64,000 nt of DNA from JASGJS01 sp047601185 (lineage in GTDB: Bacteria; Pseudomonadota; Gammaproteobacteria; JAURND01). The position numbers and the translations under genes are program-made. The stretch is taken from positions 992,001 to 1,056,000 of the forward strand of contig JASGJS010000001.1 in the NCBI GenBank assembly GCA_047601185.1, read 5' to 3'. The notes under the pieces were generated by a model. That model searched no databases. It had not been told where the DNA came from and saw nothing but the letters and a program-made list of their open reading frames with translations. Positions 44,440-52,894 of this stretch are shown here, piece by piece. The first letter of the stretch is position 1. The number at the start of each line of letters is the position of its first letter.

Positions 44440-44670
44440 AGAGATTAGGCTTGCTAAAAATGGCTTACGAAATCAGTGCCCCAGCATAATTCTAATTATT
44501 CAGCACTCAAGGAAGCTGGTAACGCTATGAAGCTTAGAGTGGTGAGCTGTTGCCTTCTCCCCTTGTGGGAGAAGGTGGCCGAATAGGCCGGATGAGGGGG
44601 TGAGGCTTTTTTAATCAAGAGCTTGTATGGCCCCCATCCACCTCTGTCTGCACTTTCTGCCATGTGCTTG
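44440..44670. repeat. Family II element, copy 6 (right arm decayed)
   Basis: Left extension AGAGATTAGGCTTGCTAAAA shared with the copy at 31965, end ATTATTCAGCACTCAAGGAA, and a well-preserved left arm (about 44537-44602). The right arm is reduced to degenerate pieces (CTTGTATGGCCCCCATCCAC, CTGCACTTTCTGCC). Confidence 0.75.
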
Positions 44671-44682
44671 TAAGGCTTGCAA

Positions 44683-44762
44683 TACGGCCATTTTACGGTC
44701 AATTTTAGACATATATCGGCCAAAATGAGGAAATACGGCCATTATAGATCTTTTTACGGCCA
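44683..44762. promoter_or_regulatory. Phased array of five TACGGCCA motifs
   Basis: TACGGCCA or one-base variants begin at 44683, 44694 (TACGGTCA), 44715 (ATCGGCCA), 44734 and 44755. Steps are 11, 21, 19 and 21 bp, close to 1, 2, 2 and 2 helical turns, so all sites face one side of the DNA. Flanks are AT-rich (motif often followed by TTTT or AAAA). The array lies about 50 bp upstream of the predicted promoter of the BrnT-BrnA fusion. A cooperative binding site or upstream activating/silencing sequence is the natural reading; the ligand is unknown. Confidence 0.55.
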
Positions 44763-44809
44763 AAAAGAAGAAGTCTTGGCTCATTCTCAATCAGTTATAT
44801 ATTACGGTA

Positions 44810-44839
44810 TTGTGGTTAACATAGGATTGAATTTATAAT
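44810..44839 (+). promoter_or_regulatory. Candidate promoter of the BrnT-BrnA fusion
   Basis: TTGTGG (44810-44815), an 18-bp spacer and a perfect TATAAT (44834-44839), 16 nt before the first possible ATG at 44856 and 40 nt before the in-frame ATG at 44880, which better fits a normal leader length. Confidence 0.4.
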
Positions 44840-44855
44840 ATTTCCATATTACAAT

Positions 44856-45224
44856 ATGGTTAAAAATATGGCTAAATATATGAATTTTGAATGGGATGAG
44901 CAGAAGGATAGGCTAAATTATCAAAAACATAAGGTTACTTTTTATGAAGCTCAAAAAGCTTTTCTAGATCCGAAACGTAAATTTATGAAAAAGCGCAAAA
45001 TCAAATACACTAATGAACCTATCGGGGGGGTAAAAATTGTTTCCGATTTTTTACCTAGCCCTAGTGATCTGGTATTAAAAGAAGAAACAGTTAAAGTCAC
45101 TTTGTCTTTGACTAAAGAAAGCGTTGATTTCTTTAAGAAAGAAGCCTTGTCACATCATGTGGGCTATCAAACGCTTATCAGAACACTATTAGCCTCATAT
45201 GCTTCACATTATCAAAAAGATTAG
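44856..45224 (+). CDS. In-frame fusion of a truncated BrnT toxin to a BrnA antitoxin
   Basis: 122 residues. The N-terminal part, MNFEWDEQKDRLNYQKHKVT FYEAQKAFLDP (about 9-39), is the start of BrnT-type ribonuclease toxins. After DPK the chain continues as a BrnA-type antitoxin: KYTNEPIGGVKIVSDFLPSP, then TVKVTLSLTKESVDFFKKEA and YQTLIRTLLASYASHYQ, a ribbon-helix-helix DNA-binding domain. The main body and most catalytic residues of BrnT are missing. Met44 (44985) is where a free BrnA would begin. A deletion has therefore joined toxin start to antitoxin, or the locus produces a fused DNA-binding regulator. BrnA normally represses its own promoter, so this protein may act on the region just upstream. 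rsmB starts 13 nt after the stop. Confidence 0.75.
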   Translation: MVKNMAKYMNFEWDEQKDRLNYQKHKVTFYEAQKAFLDPKRKFMKKRKIKYTNEPIGGVKIVSDFLPSPSDLVLKEETVKVTLSLTKESVDFFKKEALSHHVGYQTLIRTLLASYASHYQKD

Positions 45225-45237
45225 CAATACTAGAATA

Positions 45238-46512
45238 ATGAACCCACGTATTATAGCAACAAAAAGTTTGGTAGAAGTGATTCGTGATGGCCGTTCTTTG
45301 CGTGCAGTTTTAGCAAAATTACCACAAAACATACCAGAGCCTGCTTTAGTCAAAGAGCTATGTTATGGCGTATTACGCTGGTATTTTCAGTTAGATGCGA
45401 TTGTAAAGCACTTGTTACCTAAACCGCTGAAAGCAAAGGACACAGATGTCGCAGTCCTCCTATACATTGGTTTATACCAACTATTGTTTTTGCGCACAGC
45501 CCCCTATGCCAGTGTCGATCAGACCGTGGCAGCCTGTAAAACGTTAAAACCTTGGGCAAGTGGGCTGGTTAACGCCATTTTGAGGCGCTATCTACGAGAA
45601 AAACCAGAGATCCAGACTGAAGTTGCGCAGTTTTCGCATCCGCAATGGTTGATTGAATCTATCCAGCAAAACTGGCCTGATCATTGGGAAGCTATTTTCC
45701 AAGCCAATAACCAATATCCTCCCCAGACCCTGCGCATCAATACTCAAAAAATAGCTTTAGCAACTTATCAAGAAAGATTAACTGCTTTGGGTATCGAAAC
45801 GCATTTATCTGCTGATGCGCCGCAAGCGCTTACGCTCGCCAAGCCTCAATCTGTCATGCAGTTGCCAGGCTTTCAAGCAGGTGAATTCGCGGTACAAGAT
45901 TTAGCTGCCCATCTTGCCGCGCCTTTGTTAGAGGTGATGGCAGGTCATACCGTGTTAGACGCTTGCGCGGCACCCGGCGGCAAAACCTTGCATATTGCGG
46001 AATTGGCTCCCAGCGCGCATATTGTGGCAATTGATTCAGATGCAGCTCGCTTAGAAAAGGCCAAAGAGAATCAGCAGCGCTTACTGCCACAGGCGCTTAT
46101 CGAATGGCAGGCGATAGAGGGTATTCAATTCGCGCGCACATGGAAAGGCCCTTTATTTGACCGTATTTTGTTAGACGCACCTTGTTCCGCCACAGGTGTC
46201 ATCCGGCGTCATCCTGACATTAAATTATTACGCAAACCGGAAGATATCGCGACCCTTGCAACGCAACAAGGTGCCTTATTGCGCGCTGTTTGGTCTTTGT
46301 TGAAGCCTGGCGGTCGATTACTGTATGTCACTTGCTCTATTTTGCCGCAGGAGAACGAAGCGGTGATAGTGGACTTTTTAGCGCATCAAGCTGATGCCCA
46401 AGAGCAGCGCCTTGTAGTAGAATGGGGGATGGAGCGGTCAGCTGGGCGCCAAATATTGCCTGGACAAGATAATATGGACGGATTTTATTATGCTTGTTTA
46501 AGTAAGAAGTAG
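45238..46512 (+). CDS. rsmB: 16S rRNA (cytosine(967)-C(5))-methyltransferase
   Basis: RsmB/Fmu, which methylates C967 of 16S rRNA with SAM; 424 residues from the ATG at 45238. The longer frame would start inside the upstream gene. N-terminal NusB-like RNA-binding domain (about 1-130, with ALVKELCYGVLRWYFQLDAI and ASVDQTVAACKTLK), then the methyltransferase domain: VLDACAAPGGKTLHIAEL (SAM motif, about 238-255), ILLDAPCSATGVIRRHPDIK (about 310-329) and YVTCSILPQENE (catalytic Cys, about 363-374). It lies directly after the BrnT-BrnA fusion rather than in the usual fmt-def context. Confidence 0.94.
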   Translation: MNPRIIATKSLVEVIRDGRSLRAVLAKLPQNIPEPALVKELCYGVLRWYFQLDAIVKHLLPKPLKAKDTDVAVLLYIGLYQLLFLRTAPYASVDQTVAACKTLKPWASGLVNAILRRYLREKPEIQTEVAQFSHPQWLIESIQQNWPDHWEAIFQANNQYPPQTLRINTQKIALATYQERLTALGIETHLSADAPQALTLAKPQSVMQLPGFQAGEFAVQDLAAHLAAPLLEVMAGHTVLDACAAPGGKTLHIAELAPSAHIVAIDSDAARLEKAKENQQRLLPQALIEWQAIEGIQFARTWKGPLFDRILLDAPCSATGVIRRHPDIKLLRKPEDIATLATQQGALLRAVWSLLKPGGRLLYVTCSILPQENEAVIVDFLAHQADAQEQRLVVEWGMERSAGRQILPGQDNMDGFYYACLSKK

Positions 46513-46550
46513 GCGCCTTTAGATATCGAATATGGGCGGGGAGGGTGAAG

Positions 46551-47255
46551 ATGAATGAATTTATGACGTATAGAGAGTTTAAAGACAAGTACCAGCCAGG
46601 TAGAGAGTCTAAAGAAAGAATTCCACTTGTTGAAGATGAGAAGAGTCGTCGTCCCTCCATCTTCATCGGGAAGCTAATGCGAGACAAAGCCTTTCCTTAT
46701 TTTGAGGAACAGTTCGATATTATTCCTTCAGATATAAAGCTCAAAAAATCGGCAATTGAAGCATTTGAAGTCTATGCAACGCAATGTTATCAAAACGGTA
46801 ATTCTTTCTCAGGAGAAAGCGCTGCGAGTCGAGCCATGCAAGAAGAGATCGAGCTAGCCATTCAAAGAAAAAACTATGTGACTCAAAATCGCTTACCCTG
46901 CTGCTCGGCATTCTATGCCGCATTAAAGGGGAATCGTAAAACCAGCGTTGCAGGAAATTACGCAGAGGTGGCCCTACTCTTAAGCGGTGTAACTTTACTC
47001 CTATCCAGTATAGCGGCGGGCGCTATGCTTGCGACAGATCATTTGGCTAATACTCAAAGCGTGGCGCCGATTCAAAACTGGGTTCTACAAAAACCGGAAT
47101 TGGCCATCAGTGTTCTCAGTATGGCGCTGGTTGCTTTATTGTTAGCATTTGCTGTTAGCGCAGCTATTGCGATTTCAGAAAGACGTAAAATACATGATGC
47201 GGAGAACGAGGCCACATTTGAGCGGGAACTTATAAATTCAAATGACTTAAAATAG
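46551..47255 (+). CDS. Unknown protein with two C-terminal membrane segments (234 aa)
   Basis: A 234-residue protein with a charged soluble N-terminal 135 residues (MTYREFKDKYQPGRESKERI) and two hydrophobic segments (about 140-165, with VALLLSGVTLLLSSIAAGAML, and 182-206), followed by a short acidic tail. GGGGAGG precedes the ATG at 46551 by 7 nt; the GTG at 46545 is less likely. No family is recognised. It follows rsmB by 38 nt. The plan (soluble head, membrane hairpin near the C-terminus) is shared with the kinase and the proteins at 12301 and 59476, which may mean a class of host-membrane-targeted effectors, but this is speculative. Confidence 0.6.
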   Translation: MNEFMTYREFKDKYQPGRESKERIPLVEDEKSRRPSIFIGKLMRDKAFPYFEEQFDIIPSDIKLKKSAIEAFEVYATQCYQNGNSFSGESAASRAMQEEIELAIQRKNYVTQNRLPCCSAFYAALKGNRKTSVAGNYAEVALLLSGVTLLLSSIAAGAMLATDHLANTQSVAPIQNWVLQKPELAISVLSMALVALLLAFAVSAAIAISERRKIHDAENEATFERELINSNDLK

Positions 47256-47388
47256 CATTTGGGTAATTTTCTATCTTAGTGATATCCACCCCCCCCGTAA
47301 GTTTCATGTTTACAAATTCAGCAGTTGCTGTTCGCAACCTGAATTCCTATAAGTTTTTGAAAAATATAAATAAATGTCAGGGGCATCA

Positions 47389-47432
47389 TTGCGAGGAGCG
47401 CATGCTCTTCGCGCGACGCGGCAATCCAGCTC
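47389..47432. repeat. REP-like palindrome
   Basis: CATTGCGAGGAGCG, a short centre with ATGCTCTTCGCGCGA and CGCGGCAATCCAG: the CATTGCGAGGAGC...GCAATCCAG hairpin type found as an intergenic repeat in many bacteria. It lies in the 305-bp gap between the membrane-protein gene and tRNA-Asp; nothing else is seen there. Confidence 0.6.
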
Positions 47433-47561
47433 TTTGTATGCTGAACTCAACTTTGTAAACAATTGACTCGCGCCTCGACGAGTTATCAAAAAAATGCATA
47501 ATATTGCCGATTATCGCTTGACTCTGTTTCGAAAAACCGGTACTTTGTCAGCCCTGTCTTA

Positions 47562-47638
47562 GGAGTGGTAGTTCAGTTGGTTAGAATACCGGCCTGTCAC
47601 GCCGGGGGTCGCGGGTTCGAGTCCCGTCCACTCCGCCA
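47562..47638 (+). tRNA. tRNA-Asp (GTC)
   Basis: 77 nt: acceptor GGAGTGG paired with CCACTCC, D-arm AGTTCAGTTGGTTAGAATA, anticodon stem-loop CCGGCCTGTCACGCCGG with anticodon GTC, T-arm GGGTTCGAGTCCC, and an encoded CCA end. Its 3' end is the integration site of the following island; copies of that end recur at 58391 and 60233. Confidence 0.97.
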
Positions 47639-47647
47639 TCCTTCCTT
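47623..47647. other. Attachment site attL in the tRNA-Asp 3' end
   Basis: CCCGTCCACTCCGCCATCCTTCCTT: the tRNA 3' end plus 9 bp. 24 of these 25 bp recur at 58391-58415 and the first 17 at 60233-60249. The recombinase gene starts 150 bp further on, the usual arrangement for tRNA-targeting tyrosine recombinases. Confidence 0.85.
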
Positions 47648-47797
47648 CCAGTATGTTCCAAGTAGTTCTGAAGTGCTTGTATTTATTGATTTCTTCAAAT
47701 AGACTGATTCCAGTAACGTTCATCATATACCTCCAAAAGCCGATCAAAAATGGGGCATTCTTGGGGGTATTTTGGGTTTCAAAAATAGGATACCCCC

Positions 47798-49012
47798 GTG
47801 GCGCTGACGGATACTCAGATTCGGAAAATAAAACCTCGAGAAAAGCCTTTTAAACTCTCGGATGAGAAAGGCCTGTTTTTGCTTGTTAATTCCAATGGTT
47901 CCAAATTATGGCGCTTCAAATACCGATTTGCGGACAAAGAGAAATCCCTATCTATTGGTATTTATCCTGACATCACACTAGCCGAAGCCAGAAAGAAGCG
48001 AGATGAGGCTCGTCAATTGTTGTCTGATGGGGTTGATCCTGGCATGGCCAAGCAACTTAAGAAACGCGCCAGGAAGCTTGTTCCCGAAAACAGTTTTGAG
48101 TCGGTAGCCCGGGAATGGCATATTAAATTTTCTTCCAAATGGACGGTTGATCATGGTGCAAAGATTCTTCACCGATTAGAGAAGGACATCTTTCCTTGGC
48201 TAGGGCCTCGTCCAATTATTGAAATCACTGCTCCCGAATTGTTGATTGCTTTGCGCCGCGTTGAAAATCGGGGAGCCATAGAAACCGCTCACCGACTTGG
48301 CCAGTATTGCGGAAAAATTTTTCGCTATGCTATTGCGACTGGTCGTGCTGATCGGGATGTTTCGGCAGATTTGCGCGGCGCAATACCGCCGGTCAAAAAA
48401 CGTCATCATGCATCCATTACCGACCCGAGAGCTATTGGCGGTTTGTTACGTGCACTCAAAGGTTATAATGGACATTTAATCACCCGTTGTGCATTGCAAT
48501 TAGCGCCCTTAACTTTTGTTCGCGCAGGTGAATTACGCAAGGCTGAATGGTCTGAATTTGACTTCGATGCCGCTGAATGGAGAATTGCTGCTCATAAAAT
48601 GAAAATGCGTGCTGTTCACATTGTGCCGCTGTCTACGCAAGCGATCGTGGTTTTACGTGAGATACAAGCACTCACGGGTGGGGGTAAGTATGTTTTTCCG
48701 TGCTTACGTTCACCCAATCGGCCTATGTCAGAAAATACGATATTGGCTGCATTAAGGCGCTTAGGTTATTCTAAAGATGAAATGACTGGGCATGGATTCA
48801 GAAGCATGGCATCTACATTGTTAAACGAACAAGGTTGGAACCGTGATGCGATTGAGCGGCAGCTTTCCCATGCGGAGCGCGACAGCATTCGTGCTGCTTA
48901 CAACTATGCCGAATATCTCCCAGAACGTCGAAAAATGATGCAGCATTGGGCTGATTATTTGGATAGTCTAGCCAATTCCTGCAACAAAATTGTCATAGAG
49001 GAATATGCATGA
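47798..49012 (+). CDS. Tyrosine recombinase/integrase (P4-type)
   Basis: Site-specific integrase of 404 residues with the DUF4102-type N-terminal arm-binding domain (ALTDTQIRKIKPREKPFKLS and ADKEKSLSIGIYPDITLAEA), a core-binding SAM-like domain (about 95-180), and a catalytic domain with Arg in FVRAGELRKAEW (about 239), HGFRSMASTLLNEQ (HxxR, about 328), LSHAERD (His, about 351) and Tyr in RAAYNYAEY. All residues expected for activity are present. GTG start with AGGA 7 nt upstream. The leader contains CTTGGGGGTATTTTGGG and GGATACCCCC, possibly arm or autoregulatory sites, and similar TTTTGGGGTATTTTTCGGGG sequences lie at the right ends (58310, 60152). The next gene overlaps by 4 nt. Confidence 0.93.
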   Translation: MALTDTQIRKIKPREKPFKLSDEKGLFLLVNSNGSKLWRFKYRFADKEKSLSIGIYPDITLAEARKKRDEARQLLSDGVDPGMAKQLKKRARKLVPENSFESVAREWHIKFSSKWTVDHGAKILHRLEKDIFPWLGPRPIIEITAPELLIALRRVENRGAIETAHRLGQYCGKIFRYAIATGRADRDVSADLRGAIPPVKKRHHASITDPRAIGGLLRALKGYNGHLITRCALQLAPLTFVRAGELRKAEWSEFDFDAAEWRIAAHKMKMRAVHIVPLSTQAIVVLREIQALTGGGKYVFPCLRSPNRPMSENTILAALRRLGYSKDEMTGHGFRSMASTLLNEQGWNRDAIERQLSHAERDSIRAAYNYAEYLPERRKMMQHWADYLDSLANSCNKIVIEEYA

Positions 49013-49902
49013 CTTCACGAATTAAAAACATTTCCGAACTACCACAATGGTTTCAGCTAGATAAATACAAAGTTGCTAAGAAATTAAATGCCGCAGGCTG
49101 GTATGAGCAATTCGCCATACGCGGAAAATTAATGGAATGGTTCAACACTGAAGTAGAGCCTAAATTTCAGGACATGTTAAAAACCGAATTGGCAGATTCA
49201 TTGATATTAATACGCGAAACTCCAATATTTGATATCCATGGCGCTGGGAAAGGAAAATTATCTGGTATTCTCTTTTTCGCTGATGCTGAATACATCTGTA
49301 AAAATCATAATAATATTCCTGCCGTCCATCCTATGACACTAGAGCAATTTAATTTAGTAAGAGGCGGTATTGATCCTAAAAAGCTAGAGTACGCAAAACT
49401 TTGGTCAAAACAATTTGAGGCAGAGGAAATAGATTTTTCTCGCGTCTATAAATATGAACCCTGGATTAGGCAATCACTTACTCATTCCGCTATTGATGAG
49501 GCTAAGGATGAAAACGGTTTTGGCTTTCGCGGTATAGACCCCGTTGTTGTCGATCTCAATTTCCCCGACAAAATTTTAATAGAAAGCTTCAAACAATATC
49601 TAGCCGCCCGCCGTGCTGAATCTAAAACTCAATACCTGTCTAAACCTTTCCGCCAACAAGAGTTTTATGATTGGATACGCTTTGGAGTTTTACCTTATCT
49701 TGATTTAAAGTTGTGGGAACTAGACACTGGCAATAAAATTCCTCTGCGGGTGATTGCTGACGCTATTTATCCAGTGGGCGAGGGTGGTGAAGAAACCGTT
49801 CGTAAAACGACAGCCCCGCTCGCTAACACATTAATTCACAATAACAACTTACGTATGCTGATTGCGCAGGTAGCTGCCGAGCTAGCAGTCGAAGGAGTTT
49901 AA
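49009..49902 (+). CDS. Unknown protein, DUF6387-like (297 aa)
   Basis: A 297-residue protein translationally coupled to the integrase (ATGA overlap). No membrane segment or signal peptide. It opens SRIKNISELPQWFQLDKYKV, has FADAEYICKNHNNIPAVHP and a C-terminal QEFYDWIRFGVLPYLDLKLW plus IPLRVIADAIYPVGEGGEETVRKT. This resembles a family of integrase-adjacent proteins that I associate with DUF6387, from memory and not verified. Function unknown; the coupling suggests a role linked to integration or excision, or cargo defence. Confidence 0.6.
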   Translation: MTSRIKNISELPQWFQLDKYKVAKKLNAAGWYEQFAIRGKLMEWFNTEVEPKFQDMLKTELADSLILIRETPIFDIHGAGKGKLSGILFFADAEYICKNHNNIPAVHPMTLEQFNLVRGGIDPKKLEYAKLWSKQFEAEEIDFSRVYKYEPWIRQSLTHSAIDEAKDENGFGFRGIDPVVVDLNFPDKILIESFKQYLAARRAESKTQYLSKPFRQQEFYDWIRFGVLPYLDLKLWELDTGNKIPLRVIADAIYPVGEGGEETVRKTTAPLANTLIHNNNLRMLIAQVAAELAVEGV

Positions 49903-49905
49903 AAA

Positions 49906-50517
49906 ATGCTAGTGTTGATCGACGAAAGTGGTTGCCCTGGGTTTAAATTAACTAAAGGCTCAACCAGACATTTTATCATTGGAATGGTTTGCTTTTCTGA
50001 TTTTAAAGAAGCAGAAAAGGTTAGCCAAGTAATCGCTAACTTAAAAACTACTTTGGGTTTAAATGGGGAATTTAAATTTAGTAAAACTCATCCTAATGTC
50101 AAAGATAAGTTTTTTCAGGCGGTTTGTCGCTATGATTTTACAATTCGCGCTTTGGTAGTTGATAAGAATTGTATTTATAGCCCTCACCTTAGAAAAGAAA
50201 ATGAGAATTTTTATAGTTATTTTATTAAACAACTGATTCATCATGATGATAAAATGCTGAGAGAAGCTACTGTCAAGATAGATGGACGGGGCCCTGTGGA
50301 ATTCAAAAAACGTTTAAGTAGTTATTTGCGGCAAACGCTGGATGGACATAAGATTAAAAAGCTAACATTTTCAGATTCTAGAAATGATTCACTCATCCAG
50401 CTTGCTGATATGGTAGTAGGAGCTATTGCTCGAAGTTATGTCGACAACAGAAAGGACGAGCAAAGATGGAGGAGAATGCTAGATAAAAAAATAGACAATA
50501 TTTGGAATTTTATATAA
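49906..50517 (+). CDS. DUF3800 family protein
   Basis: A 203-residue protein of the DUF3800 family, thought to have an RNase H-like fold. The signature is visible: LVLIDESGCPGFK (Asp6-Glu7, about 3-15), GEFKFSKTHPNVKDKFF (about 53-69), VKIDGRGPVEFKKRL (about 121-135) and NDSLIQLADMVVGAIARSY (Asp in QLAD, about 164-182). Acidic residues suited to metal binding are conserved. The cellular role is unknown; DUF3800 genes are frequent in genomic islands and defence regions. It begins 3 nt after the preceding gene, so integrase, DUF6387-like and DUF3800 genes form one operon. Confidence 0.85.
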   Translation: MLVLIDESGCPGFKLTKGSTRHFIIGMVCFSDFKEAEKVSQVIANLKTTLGLNGEFKFSKTHPNVKDKFFQAVCRYDFTIRALVVDKNCIYSPHLRKENENFYSYFIKQLIHHDDKMLREATVKIDGRGPVEFKKRLSSYLRQTLDGHKIKKLTFSDSRNDSLIQLADMVVGAIARSYVDNRKDEQRWRRMLDKKIDNIWNFI

Positions 50518-50531
50518 GAATTATAAATTCG

Positions 50532-50939
50532 CCCCTATATTCTATCCTGGAGATTACCAGGAAAGCACACCATCGGAGACGATTCGAATATAGGGACTTT
50601 GTACTAGTAATTATACCAACCTCAACAGCTTATAGCAAGCTTTTTCAGTGCAGGGGAAATAACTTATCATTCCAAACGCTCGTGGGTTTGGATACTCCTT
50701 GTTAAATTGGTCACCCGATTGGTGACCAATTGGAGTTAATTCTTAATAATTATTTCTTGATTGGGTTTTGATTCTAAAGCTGTTTTTAGACATCTAAGGA
50801 AAAATTCCTATTTAAAAACAATAGGTTAAATAGTTTTCGTTTCTTGATCGGGTTTTGACTCAAGGGTAAAAAAAGCATAAAAAATTTAATTACTAGCCAT
50901 TTCCGGAACGATCAGGCCGTTCGATAGTTCCGGAAAGGT
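50532..50939. promoter_or_regulatory. Cluster of inverted and direct repeats upstream of alpA
   Basis: In a 505-bp gap without a credible gene: CCCTATATTC (50532) paired with GAATATAGGG (50587); ATTGGTCACC (50706-50715) with GGTGACCAAT (50721-50730), 5-nt loop; a 22-bp imperfect direct repeat TTTCTTGATTGGGTTTTGAT / TTTCTTGATCGGGTTTTGAC at 50753 and 50840 (87 bp apart); and TTTCCGGAAC (50900-50909) with GTTCCGGAAA (50927-50936). Possible functions are operators for an AlpA/phage-type repressor, iteron-like replication sites or recombination directionality sites. Confidence 0.5.
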
Positions 50940-51022
50940 TCTGTTACCTCAACAAGCCTCGTTTTACTGATATTTTCCATCAATAATCCTCTCCAATATT
51001 AATTTTCCAATAGGAGAGGGTT

Positions 51023-51252
51023 ATGACTTGTGAAAACCAGAGCGTACTGAGAATTTCTCAGACGTAAACAAGTGGAAGGCCGTACTGGCCTTTTCTCGTT
51101 CTACCATTTATGCCCGCATTGCAGAAGGCTCATTTCCCCGTCCAGTCGATTAAGGGGGAGGAAGGGCTGTCGGCTGGGTAGAGGCAGAAATCGAGGCTTG
51201 GCTTCAAGCACGTATCGCATCCAGTCGAAAGTCGGCAGGGGGTATGCAATGA
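51023..51252 (+). pseudogene. AlpA-family regulator/excisionase, broken
   Basis: Remnant of a small helix-turn-helix AlpA/excisionase gene. ATG at 51023 with GGAGAGGG upstream gives SVLRISQT and then a stop (51065-51067). One frame over the sequence continues AVLAFSRSTIYARIAEGSFPRP, which is the family core, to a TAA (51151-51153), and in the same frame GGRAVGWVEAEIEAWLQARI to the stop at 51250-51252. So there is one frameshift near 51060 and one nonsense codon within the normally continuous PRPVxLGGRAVGW stretch. AlpA proteins activate integrase or excision in P4-type islands, so loss may lock the island in place. The end overlaps the next gene by 4 nt. Confidence 0.75.
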
Positions 51253-52733
51253 GGACACTTCATCTATCCGAAGATTGGGGAACTCCAGTTTTATTCGAGG
51301 AGCGAAACACTCCACCCATTTTAGCGAGTTGGCTGCCGGGTGTTTTTGGCGAATTCGCTGCTGCGCTCGCGCAAGCCACTGAAACCCCGGAAGCACTGAG
51401 TGTAATGACGATATTAGGCGTTCTCTCTGCAGTGCTGATGCAGCGTGTGGTTATTTCTCCTAAGCCGACCTGGTTTGAACCCATTAATATCTACACGCTG
51501 ATTGCACTACCGCCTGCTAATCATAAATCCTTTGTGCTAAACAGTTGCCTACAACCGCTATTTGACTGGGAAGAAATGCAAAGAGAGCGGTTAAGCACCG
51601 AGATTAAACGTAAGCGTTCAGAGCACAAAAATCAAGAGAAACGCATTGAAGTGCTGCGTGCTAAAGCCGCTAAAGCAAAAAGCGAGGTAGAGCAACGTCA
51701 ACTTGCTGAACAGGCCACTGAATTAGAAATGGCTTTAACTGAAGTTCCAGTCGTGCCGCAGCTATTTATTAATGATGCCACGCCAGAATCATTATCCATT
51801 GTTGTGCAAGAACAAGGTGGAAAACTTGGCATTTTTTCAGACGAAGGCGGAATTTTGGAAACTTTAGGTGGACTTTACAGTCAGGGTGCAGCGAATATCG
51901 ACATTTTACTGAAAGGCATCGATGGCGGTACGGTGCGAATTCGCCGTAAAGACCGCAGTGTAGCTCTCAATCCTTACCTCACGGTAGTATTGGCTGTTCA
52001 ACCCATAGTGATGCGCCGTTTGGCCGAGAAAGCCGCATTCGCCGGCAATGGGGCGTTAGAACGATTTTTATACGTGATACCGTCAAGCCGTCTCGGTTAT
52101 CGCTCGCATAACACACCACCTGTTCCAGCATGAGTTCAGCAAGATTATCATCAGCAAGTTACTACCTTACTACAACAATTTGTTAATACAGATCATCCTA
52201 AATCAACTATACCGAAAACAGTGCTGACACTGAAAGATGGAGCTGAAATTGCATGGAAAGACTATCAAGCTGAAATGGAAATCCAGCTTAGGCCAGAAGG
52301 AAAATTTGCAAGCTGTCTCGGTTGGGCGGGGAAGATGCCAGGCTTTGCTTTACGATTGGCGGGACTATTGCATATTGCTGAATATGGTACTGTGCCGTTA
52401 GTGCTGTCAGAAGCCACCATGCAAAGTGCATTATCATTAGCACGTGCACTCGGTGATCATGCTTTAGCTGCTTTTGGTTTGATGGGGGCAGATTCAGCCA
52501 CTGAAGATGCTCGATTTATTTTTCGCTGGATCACTGCTTCGGTTAAAGAGACTTTCACTCAATCTGAACTCACTATCGCGTGTCGCCATAAGAAATGGAC
52601 AGCAGAGCGATTAGATAAAGCCTTGCGGGCGCTACAAACTCGCCATTTGATCAGTGTTCCTATTCGACAACCAGGGCGATTCAAGCCTACGACTATCTAT
52701 TGTGTTCATCCCACTTTAGTGAGCTATCAATGA
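51249..52733 (+). pseudogene. DUF3987 (YfjI-like) gene interrupted by an in-frame TGA
   Basis: Frame from ATG 51249 (ATGA overlap with alpA) reads 294 codons to TGA at 52131-52133, and the same frame stays open to 52733. N-terminal part: TETPEALSVMTILGVLSAVL, a region IALPPANHKS like a degenerate P-loop, and DEGGILETLGGLY; it matches DUF3987, a primase/helicase-like family common in islands. C-terminal part (LTLKDGAEIAWKDYQAEMEI, MPGFALRLAGLLHIAEYGTV) is the rest of the same domain. A single base change explains the break; Trp (TGG) would fit. It may be inactive, or expressed as two pieces: 52221 offers a GTG start without a good ribosome site. Confidence 0.75.
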
Positions 52734-52894
52734 AGAGTAAAAATATGGAAACTGGGAAATAATGGAAATTTACTCAGTAACTTTCCATTATTTCCGTATT
52801 TCCAAATTTTTATTAAGAAACAACGCAGAAAAATAATCAAAACCGTTAGACCATTTTTTGTTACACCATTTTAGATTTTTTTACATCGTCGCCG

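Noticed and set aside
47559..47747. Minus-strand ORF across tRNA-Asp
   Set aside because: Antisense to a clear tRNA; the Arg/Pro-rich part simply reflects the tRNA sequence.
51072..51248. Upstream GTG extension of the DUF3987 frame
   Set aside because: It runs through the alpA remnant in another frame; the ATG at 51249 with an ATGA overlap gives the family-like start.
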